Shown piece by piece: positions 1-4,301 of a stretch of 9,313 bases of DNA. The stretch is taken from positions 1 through 9,313 of the forward strand of contig RFIY01000122.1 of NCBI GenBank assembly GCA_003695505.1, given 5' to 3'. This stretch comes from Candidatus Dadabacteria bacterium (GTDB taxonomy: Bacteria; J088). The notes below the pieces were generated by a model that searched no databases, had not been told where the DNA came from, and saw only the letters and a list, made by a program, of their open reading frames with translations. Positions within the stretch are counted from its first letter, which is position 1; each line of letters opens with the position of its first letter. A program made the translations under genes and the position numbers.

Positions 1-1
1 A

Positions 2-898
2 ATTCAGCAGGAAAGCGATCCCCAGGAAGACGATCTGCTTCCTGCGGACGGTTTCTTCTCCGGCCTGGCCTCGGCATTCGCCGCAGGACCAGACCAGGTA
101 CCGCAGCGTCTGCTCGCGCTGATCATCGACAACCGGCTCGACCTCGACGACCTGCAACGCATCGTACGTGATCTTCGTGCCAGTCTCGCTGGCAGCGAGC
201 CCTATGTGCCACACGATGCCGTCTGGGAAATGCTGCGCGATGCGTTGTCGATCCTGCCGGGATACGAAGGTCCACGCGATCCACTCGGCTTTCGTATTCC
301 GGGTCTCGATCTTTCGCGTCTGTTCACCTTTCCGGTTGTTGATCTGACCGATCCGGAAGAAGGGTTTTTCCCCTGGTTCTGTACGACGGACGCGGCCAGC
401 GAGCAGGGATGTGCCAGGCCTGGAGACATCCTGATCGACAGCGAACAGGAACCGTACGAAACCGATTCTGAGGGCAATCGCACGGCATTCGAGGATGCCG
501 GCGTAAACGGCACTCCCCAGTGCAACACCGTTGCCCAGCTCTGCCAGGGTCTCGACCTGCAGGCGCCCGGAGCCGGTAATGGACGTTGGGATGAGCCGAT
601 CGCGTTGCGCGCAACTGATCCGGAAGCGACAGCGGACAATGCTGCATTGCTGCCGCCCCTGGCGCATCCGACTCCGTGGCAGACGACCGACCCTCCGAAC
701 GACATTGTCGATCCGCTCTATATGTACTTTGGCAACCCCGATCTCAATGGGGCGTTCGTGCCGCTGACCGAAACCAGCGCCAATGGCGTGACATCCATCG
801 TCGTGGATCACGACCGATCCTATACGAATCCCGATCTGATGCGCCTGTTGTCCGTAGCGGCCTGGATCGCCGATTCACTGCCGGGGCTGCTCAAATGA
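2..898 (+). CDS. 3' part of an unrecognised, probably exported protein gene (5' end outside window)
   Basis: The frame is open from the first bases of the window to a TGA at 896-898, giving 298 codons. There is no ATG in frame before base 206, so the true start lies upstream of the window; a GTG at 206 is possible but has no supporting ribosome binding site. I do not recognise the family. The visible part is acidic and rich in Pro, Asp and Gly. It has few cysteines, grouped in two pairs (FC...GC and QC...LC, encoded around 376-545), which would fit disulfides in an exported protein, but no signal peptide can be seen because the N-terminus is missing. An N-terminal Leu/Asp-rich helical stretch precedes the Cys-containing part. 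Its stop overlaps the start of the next gene (ATGA), so the two are probably co-translated. Coding status is well supported by length and by the overlap; function is unknown. Confidence 0.7.
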   Translation: MQQESDPQEDDLLPADGFFSGLASAFAAGPDQVPQRLLALIIDNRLDLDDLQRIVRDLRASLAGSEPYVPHDAVWEMLRDALSILPGYEGPRDPLGFRIPGLDLSRLFTFPVVDLTDPEEGFFPWFCTTDAASEQGCARPGDILIDSEQEPYETDSEGNRTAFEDAGVNGTPQCNTVAQLCQGLDLQAPGAGNGRWDEPIALRATDPEATADNAALLPPLAHPTPWQTTDPPNDIVDPLYMYFGNPDLNGAFVPLTETSANGVTSIVVDHDRSYTNPDLMRLLSVAAWIADSLPGLLK

Positions 899-1377
899 AC
901 AATTCGACGCACCAGCTCCTGGCCACGCAATCACGACGATTTCCGGTCGACGCCGACCGTCTCTGGTTCTGGACGGCGAATCCGGACCGGTATGCACAAT
1001 GGTTTCCCGGCGTCGTCGCGATCGAATCACTGAGCAATGGACCGCTCCGGCCCGGATTCCAGATGCGGGAAACGGTGGCACTCGTACCCGGTTTGCATGC
1101 GCGCGGCAACCTCACCGTCCGCGAGTGCCGCCAACCGCATCGTCTGCAGATCGACGGCACACTGCCGCTCCTGAAACCGACGGTCGCATTCGTGATCGAC
1201 GATGTACCGGGCGGTGCGATCTTGCGATGGTCCATGTATACACGTCAGCACAATCCCGTCGTCGCCCGGCTACTCACCATCCTCGTGCGTCCAATGCTAC
1301 AACGACGCCTGCGGAAGGGCCTGGATCATCTTGGTCAGCTCGTTTCGTCGGAGCAGTCCAGATCAGCGCGGGTATAA
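895..1377 (+). CDS. SRPBCC / START-like (polyketide cyclase-dehydrase type) small protein
   Basis: The ATG at 895 overlaps the stop of the upstream gene as ATGA, which fixes the start and implies translational coupling. The product has 160 residues, normal for a single SRPBCC (Bet v1-like) domain. The pattern fits the family: an N-terminal strand and helix (SRRFPVDADRLWFWTANPDRYAQWFPGV, residues 13-40, quoted here only as a region; its core is the WxWxAxPxRYxxWFPGV-like segment), then alternating strands ending in a long C-terminal helix (about residues 123-152). Such domains form a hydrophobic cavity that binds lipids, polyketides or cofactors; no ligand can be read from the sequence. There is no signal peptide, so it is probably cytoplasmic. 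The family call rests on fold-level pattern, not on a diagnostic catalytic motif. The last codons carry the amt promoter. Confidence 0.78.
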   Translation: MNNSTHQLLATQSRRFPVDADRLWFWTANPDRYAQWFPGVVAIESLSNGPLRPGFQMRETVALVPGLHARGNLTVRECRQPHRLQIDGTLPLLKPTVAFVIDDVPGGAILRWSMYTRQHNPVVARLLTILVRPMLQRRLRKGLDHLGQLVSSEQSRSARV

Positions 1378-1378
1378 T
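1373..1378 (+). promoter_or_regulatory. Perfect -10 box (TATAAT) for amt, overlapping the stop of the SRPBCC gene
   Basis: TATAAT at 1373-1378 matches the sigma-70 -10 consensus exactly and includes the TAA stop (1375-1377) of the preceding gene. The hexamer 17 nt upstream (GGAGCA, 1350-1355) is a poor -35, so an activator may be needed. Transcription would start near 1385, at a small inverted repeat (GTTCG 1385-1389, CGAAC 1396-1400), leaving a leader of about 60 nt. I looked for a sigma-54 site (GG-N10-GC) in the 70 bp gap, since amt genes are often under NtrC, and found no convincing one. Confidence 0.55.
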
Positions 1379-1447
1379 GATTGCGTTCGTCTTGGCGAAC
1401 AATCGACAATCTGCCGATCAACGACGATCACCCGAGGAGAATCCGCC

Positions 1448-2782
1448 ATGTCCATGACACGTCGGCGCGTACCCGTGTGGAGTGTGCTCACCGTATTTGC
1501 GACCCTTGCCCCGGTTGCCGCACTGGCCGCCGACGACCCTGTCGATCACGGCACGACGGCGTGGATGATGATCTCGACGGCGCTTGTTCTGCTGATGGTG
1601 CCAGGACTGGCCATGTTCTATGGTGGCCTGGTGCGCACCAAAAACGTGTTGTCGACGATGATGCACAGTTTCAGCGCGATGGCCGTCATTGGCGTGCTCT
1701 GGGTCGTTTGCGGTTACAGCCTGACGTTCGGCAGCAGTATCCTTGGCGGCGCCGTCGGATGGAACTGGGACTATTTCTTTCTGAAAGGCATTGATGACGT
1801 CATCGTCGATGGCATTCCCGAATACATTCTTGCGATGTTCCAGGGCAAGTTCGCGATCATCACGCCGGCGCTGATCAGCGGCGCGATCGCCGAGCGCGTC
1901 CTGTTTCGTGGTTATGTCATGTTTATTTCACTCTGGTTCCTGCTCGTCTATGCGCCGCTGTGCCACTGGGTCTGGGCCAGCGACGGCTGGCTGTTCAATG
2001 CTGGCGCGATGGGTGTGATTGACCTCGCTGGTGGCCTGGTCATCCATGTCTCGGCCGGTGTCAGCGCCCTGGTTGCTGCGCTCTACCTCGGCGCCCGACG
2101 CGGCTTCCCAAAAACGCCGATGTTGCCGAACAACCTGGTTATGACCATGACCGGCGCCGGCTTGCTCTGGGTTGGGTGGTACGGTTTCAATGCCGGCTCG
2201 ACGCTCGGCAGCGGTCTCGATACGGCGCGCGCGCTGACGATGACACAGCTTTCAGCCGCAAGTGGCGCGCTGACCTGGCTGGCCATCGAGGCCATCAAGT
2301 TTCGCAAGGCGACGGCCCTCGGGATGGCTTCGGGGATCGTCGCCGGCCTGGTCGTGATCACCCCGGCGGCCGGCGTCGTCCAGCCAGTCGGCGCCCTGAC
2401 GCTTGGCGCGCTCTCGTCACTGATCTGTTTCTACGCATTGCAGTTGAAGTTCCGCTTCGGCTATGACGACAGCCTCGACTGCTTCGGTATTCATGGCGTC
2501 GGCAGCGGATTTGGTGTGCTGGCGCTGCCGTTTTTCCTGCGAGACAGCTGGTTGCAAGAGGCCGCGGCGGCCGCGGGCGGATCGTGGACCGCGCTCGACC
2601 AGTTCGGCATTCAGGTCATGGGGATGGCCGCGACGGTAGCCCTGGCTGCAACCATGACGTTGCTGATTTGTGTCATTGTAAACAAGACCGTCGGCTTCCG
2701 TTGCGACGAAGAAACCGAAGAAATCGGTCTCGATCAGAGCCTGCATGGCGAAGAGGGCTACGGATTCATGACCACGCGCTGA
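1448..2782 (+). CDS. amt: Ammonium transporter, Amt/Mep/Rh family
   Basis: This 444-residue inner-membrane channel takes up ammonium. The ATG at 1448 is preceded by GAGGAGA (1434-1440) with a 7-nt spacer. Residues 1-27 form a signal peptide (RRR, hydrophobic core, ALA cleavage site), as in other Gram-negative Amt proteins; about eleven membrane segments follow. Aligning by eye to E. coli AmtB, the pore residues are present: D192 (AmtB D160), twin histidines H200 and H349 (H168, H318), F135 and F247 (F107, F215), W176 (W148) and S251 (S219). The motif DLAGGLVIH carries D192 and H200. The cytoplasmic tail keeps GLDQSLHGEEGY (427-438), the conserved region through which GlnK-type PII proteins act, although no glnK is next to it here. 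It ends in an intrinsic terminator and appears monocistronic from its own promoter. An acidic and Ala/Gly-rich loop near 366-380 is variable in the family. Nothing looks broken. Confidence 0.97.
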   Translation: MSMTRRRVPVWSVLTVFATLAPVAALAADDPVDHGTTAWMMISTALVLLMVPGLAMFYGGLVRTKNVLSTMMHSFSAMAVIGVLWVVCGYSLTFGSSILGGAVGWNWDYFFLKGIDDVIVDGIPEYILAMFQGKFAIITPALISGAIAERVLFRGYVMFISLWFLLVYAPLCHWVWASDGWLFNAGAMGVIDLAGGLVIHVSAGVSALVAALYLGARRGFPKTPMLPNNLVMTMTGAGLLWVGWYGFNAGSTLGSGLDTARALTMTQLSAASGALTWLAIEAIKFRKATALGMASGIVAGLVVITPAAGVVQPVGALTLGALSSLICFYALQLKFRFGYDDSLDCFGIHGVGSGFGVLALPFFLRDSWLQEAAAAAGGSWTALDQFGIQVMGMAATVALAATMTLLICVIVNKTVGFRCDEETEEIGLDQSLHGEEGYGFMTTR

Positions 2783-2815
2783 CTGGCGCTCAAGCTCGGT
2801 TCCTGTTAAGCTCTT

Positions 2816-2852
2816 ACCGGATACCGGCATCAGTCGGTATCCGGTTTTGTTT
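2816..2852 (+). terminator. Intrinsic terminator of amt
   Basis: A perfect 11-bp stem (ACCGGATACCG 2816-2826 with CGGTATCCGGT 2835-2845) encloses an 8-nt loop that can shorten to ATCA by a G-T and a C-G pair. A T-rich tail (TTTTGTTT) follows. It lies 33 bp after the amt stop. Confidence 0.9.
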
Positions 2853-2855
2853 GAC

Positions 2856-3069
2856 TGACGTTCTCCGCCTCACCTGCTCTCGTCCACGACGATCGGCAAA
2901 GGTCCAGAGACGCCGAACCGCGATTCCCGGAATGGGATCGGACGATTGAGCCTTACTTGCATTTTGATTTCCTGACCAGCAATGTTTTTTCCCCGCACGG
3001 CAGGCGCCCGCTGATGGCAGCGGTCTGTCGTACCGTGCACGCTTAACCTGTGTCGACAAGGAGCTTTCC
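2856..3069 (+). promoter_or_regulatory. Leader region of RRM gene A with conserved blocks and hairpin
   Basis: This 214-nt stretch before the first RRM gene has no convincing ORF. It contains blocks also found before gene B, a hairpin with one bulged T (CGAT-T-CCC 2921-2928 with GGGATCG 2934-2940), the conserved element GGACGATTGAG (2940-2950), a T-rich stretch (TTTTTT 2985-2990) and the ribosome binding site AAGGAG (3058-3063), 6 nt before GTG. The start of transcription is unclear: the position matching the gene B -10 (TGTTAAGCT, about 2804-2812) lies just upstream of the amt terminator hairpin, which would have to be passed. Confidence 0.5.
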
Positions 3070-3318
3070 GTGACACAATCCATTTATGTAGGCAATCTGC
3101 CCTACTCCGTCAGCGAACCCGAACTTCGTGGCCTGTTCGAACAGTACGGCGAAGTTCAAAGCGTCAACCTGATCATGGATCGCGAAACCGGTCGTCCGCG
3201 TGGCTTCGGTTTCGTGACGATGGAACGTGCCGACGCACTGAACGCGATCGAAGCACTCAACGGCACCGAACTCGGTGGCCGTACGATGCGTGTCAACGAA
3301 GCGCAACCGCGCCGCTGA
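3070..3318 (+). CDS. Single-RRM RNA-binding protein, copy A
   Basis: This 82-residue protein is a single RNA recognition motif with almost no extra sequence. RNP2 is IYVGNL (5-10) and RNP1 is RGFGFVTM (44-51); the aromatic residues Y6, F46 and F48 expected to stack on RNA bases are present. The start is GTG with AAGGAG 6 nt upstream, and the same GTG start and spacing recur in copy B, which supports it. Proteins of this type (cyanobacterial Rbp-like, also common in proteobacteria) bind single-stranded, often U-rich RNA and several are cold-induced; a role as an RNA chaperone or translation modulator is likely but not shown here. Compared with copy B it differs at 12 of 82 positions, including G47 (Ala in B) inside RNP1 and the loop at 52-58. 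It has its own leader and terminator and so is probably monocistronic. Confidence 0.95.
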   Translation: MTQSIYVGNLPYSVSEPELRGLFEQYGEVQSVNLIMDRETGRPRGFGFVTMERADALNAIEALNGTELGGRTMRVNEAQPRR

Positions 3319-3341
3319 GACGCAGCTTCCATCGAAGCAAG

Positions 3342-3372
3342 AAGGCCGGCTCGTCAGGGCTGGCCTTTTTTT
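3342..3372 (+). terminator. Intrinsic terminator of RRM gene A
   Basis: The arms AAGGCCGGCTC (3342-3352) and GGGCTGGCCTT (3357-3367) pair with two G-T pairs around a GTCA loop and lead into a run of seven Ts (3366-3372). It starts 23 bp after the stop codon. Confidence 0.9.
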
Positions 3373-3545
3373 GTGCCTCGCGCGGCGTCGTCCCCGGTGT
3401 ATTTGCGACGCAACTCCGGCCTCCCGGGAACAGCCCCGAATGTTTCCGACTGTATCAATGCATCGAACCAGACCGGCAACGCGCACCGTCAAACCGCAGC
3501 CAGGCGTCTTCCGAAGCCTTTGTCCATGCGGCCTGTAGCGTCGCG
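3373..3545 (+). other. Intergenic stretch with no recognised feature
   Basis: This stretch lies between the terminator of RRM gene A and the promoter of gene B. The short reading frames crossing it have no ribosome binding site and no recognisable product. No counterpart was seen next to copy A (where amt lies) or beyond copy B. I see no RNA gene or mobile-element remnant. Confidence 0.5.
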
Positions 3546-3574
3546 TTGCACCGCACCGCCCGACCTGTTACAGT
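3546..3574 (+). promoter_or_regulatory. Candidate promoter of RRM gene B (extended -10)
   Basis: TTGCAC (3546-3551) and TACAGT (3569-3574) are separated by 17 nt, and TG precedes the -10 (TGTTACAGT, 3566-3574), giving an extended -10. The -35 matches consensus at only 3 of 6 bases and the -10 at 4 of 6. The predicted start, near 3581, coincides with the first base of a hairpin. Confidence 0.5.
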
Positions 3575-3580
3575 CAAGCA

Positions 3581-3829
3581 CTGCCCGGGAACGGTCCCCG
3601 GCAGCGATATTCAAGATTGACGTTCTCCGTTTTCTCCGCTCTCGTCCTTTTCGACGGTCGCCAGTTTCCAGAGACGCCGTTACAGAGGCTTCCCCAGCGA
3701 AGCCGGACGATTGAGCTTTTTGTTTTTGTTTTCCCAGTTTTACATGATTTCTCGCACGCGTTTCGCGACGGCTGACCGCAGCCGCCGCCATATTCGCGTG
3801 CACCTTACCCGTGTCCAAAGGAGCTTTCC
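3581..3829 (+). promoter_or_regulatory. Long structured 5' leader of RRM gene B
   Basis: If transcription starts near 3581 the leader is about 250 nt. Its features in order are: a hairpin with 10-bp arms and one C-C mismatch (CTGCCCGGGA 3581-3590, TCCCCGGCAG 3595-3604); pyrimidine-rich blocks; a perfect 6-bp hairpin (GGCTTC 3687-3692, GAAGCC 3699-3704) directly followed by GGACGATTGAG (3705-3715); a U-rich run (CTTTTTGTTTTTGTTTTCCC, 3716-3735); and AAAGGAG (3817-3823), 6 nt before GTG. A long leader with a U-rich tract before an RRM gene suggests cold-shock-type or autoregulatory control; this is an inference. Confidence 0.55.
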
Positions 3830-4078
3830 GTGACACAATCCATCTACGTAGGCAACCTGCCCTACTCCGTCAGCGAACCCGAACTGCGCAATCTGTTCGA
3901 GCAGTATGGCGAAGTCGAAAACGTCAACCTGATCATGGACCGCGACACCGGCCGCCCGCGTGGCTTTGCGTTCGTGACCATGTCTTCGGCAGAAGCGGCC
4001 ACCGCCATCGGCGCCCTCAATGGCACCGACCTGGGTGGACGCACGATGCGCGTCAACGAAGCGCAACCGCGCCGCTAA
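3830..4078 (+). CDS. Single-RRM RNA-binding protein, copy B
   Basis: This is an 82-residue single-RRM protein and the tandem paralogue of copy A, with 70 of 82 residues identical. RNP2 (IYVGNL, 5-10) is unchanged. RNP1 reads RGFAFVTM (44-51) with Ala for Gly at 47, a common variant; the stacking aromatics are kept. Other differences from A cluster in the loop after RNP1 (SSAEAAT for ERADALN, 52-58) and at residues 21, 30, 31, 39, 61 and 67, away from the expected RNA-contact aromatics. The C-terminus (residues 68-82) is identical. The start is GTG with AAAGGAG upstream, as in copy A. Conservative substitutions and an intact frame point to selection on both copies; they may differ in RNA preference or in expression rather than be redundant. 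It is probably monocistronic, with its own promoter and terminator. Confidence 0.95.
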   Translation: MTQSIYVGNLPYSVSEPELRNLFEQYGEVENVNLIMDRDTGRPRGFAFVTMSSAEAATAIGALNGTDLGGRTMRVNEAQPRR

Positions 4079-4102
4079 GACGCAGCTTCCATCGAAGCGA
4101 AC

Positions 4103-4132
4103 GGGCCGGCCCGCGAGGGCCGGTCTTTTTTT
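4103..4132 (+). terminator. Intrinsic terminator of RRM gene B
   Basis: The arms GGGCCGGCCC (4103-4112) and GGGCCGGTCT (4117-4126) pair around a GCGA (GNRA-type) loop, followed by a run of seven Ts (4126-4132). It isolates the sterol operon downstream from the RRM gene. Confidence 0.92.
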
Positions 4133-4204
4133 GTGCCAGAGCGCAGACAGCCTGCGCCCCGGCAGACAAGACTGGAACCCGGCACGGAATCGTCGGGCGA
4201 TCAA

Positions 4205-4230
4205 CCGTTTGGTCAAAACGGCGGTTTGAC
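4205..4230 (+). promoter_or_regulatory. Two interleaved inverted repeats over the -35 of the triterpene operon
   Basis: CCGTTT (4205-4210) and AAACGG (4216-4221) form a perfect 6+5+6 repeat. Overlapping it, GTCAAA (4212-4217) and TTTGAC (4225-4230) form a perfect 6+7+6 repeat whose right arm is part of the -35 box. They are operator-like in position and symmetry; the binding protein is unknown. Confidence 0.5.
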
Positions 4231-4255
4231 AGGGGCAAAACGCATCTGGTACGCT
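4226..4255 (+). promoter_or_regulatory. Promoter of the triterpene/sterol operon
   Basis: A perfect TTGACA -35 (4226-4231) is followed after 18 nt by TACGCT (4250-4255, 3 of 6 consensus matches). The -10 is preceded by TGG, making an extended -10 (TGGTACGCT). Transcription would start near 4262, inside the palindrome at 4258-4279. Confidence 0.68.
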
Positions 4256-4257
4256 TC

Positions 4258-4279
4258 GTGGAAAACGATTGTTTTCCAC
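4258..4279 (+). promoter_or_regulatory. Perfect 22-bp palindrome (9+4+9) at the predicted transcription start: candidate operator
   Basis: The arms GTGGAAAAC (4258-4266) and GTTTTCCAC (4271-4279) are perfect inverted copies around GATT. The position, directly after the -10 box, is typical for a repressor site. No T run follows, so it is not a terminator, although the RNA could fold into a 5' hairpin. The PadR protein encoded at the end of the operon is the obvious candidate ligand, but the arms do not show the ATGT/ACAT halves common in PadR operators, so the pairing is unproven. Confidence 0.6.
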
Positions 4280-4301
4280 CTGGACGGATCGAGGCCCCCG
4301 C

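Larger units (their letters stand above)
2802..3372 (+). repeat. Tandem duplication, copy A (leader + RRM gene + terminator)
   Basis: This segment is repeated at 3564-4132 with an offset of 762 bp in the leader and 760 bp in the coding region. Shared leader blocks include CCTGTTA (2802), TGACGTTCTCCG (2856), CTCTCGTCC, CCAGAGACGCCG and GGACGATTGAG (2940). The coding sequence, the stretch GACGCAGCTTCCATCGAAGC after the stop and the terminator are also shared. The left edge is blurred because the amt terminator lies inside it. Confidence 0.85.
3564..4132 (+). repeat. Tandem duplication, copy B (promoter/leader + RRM gene + terminator)
   Basis: This is the second copy of the unit at 2802-3372. 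The conserved leader blocks are CCTGTTA (3564), TGACGTTCTCCG (3618), CTCTCGTCC, CCAGAGACGCCG and GGACGATTGAG (3705). The coding sequences start 760 bp apart (3070 and 3830), and the terminators end 760 bp apart. Confidence 0.85.

Noticed and set aside
202-705. Long antisense open frames opposite the first gene, the cyclase and the fusion gene
   Set aside because: They are typical shadows in GC-rich coding DNA: low-complexity Arg/Pro/Ser-rich translations, no ribosome binding sites and no recognisable domains.
1202-1447. Extension of amt upstream of ATG 1448 (open frame from 1202)
   Set aside because: It would overlap the SRPBCC gene out of frame and bury the signal peptide; the strong ribosome binding site at 1434-1440 fixes the start at 1448.
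1378-1447. Sigma-54 promoter upstream of amt
   Set aside because: No GG-N10-GC arrangement close to consensus was found; the perfect TATAAT at 1373-1378 is a simpler explanation.
3275-3714. Short frames in the gap between the RRM genes (for example 3275-3538, 3373-3714)
   Set aside because: They run through the RRM A terminator or the RRM B promoter/leader, lack ribosome binding sites and show no family pattern.
2802-4132. The duplicated RRM units as a mobile element
   Set aside because: There is no transposase, terminal inverted repeat or target-site duplication; an ordinary tandem gene duplication fits better.
4258-4279. The 9+4+9 palindrome as an intrinsic terminator
   Set aside because: No T run follows it, it is A/T-rich in the stem and it sits directly after a promoter rather than after a gene.
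4269-4301. TTG at 4269 as start of the monooxygenase-synthase gene
   Set aside because: It lies inside the 22-bp palindrome and at the predicted transcription start, has no Shine-Dalgarno, and adds residues not needed before the FAD fold; ATG 4302 has GAGG at good spacing.
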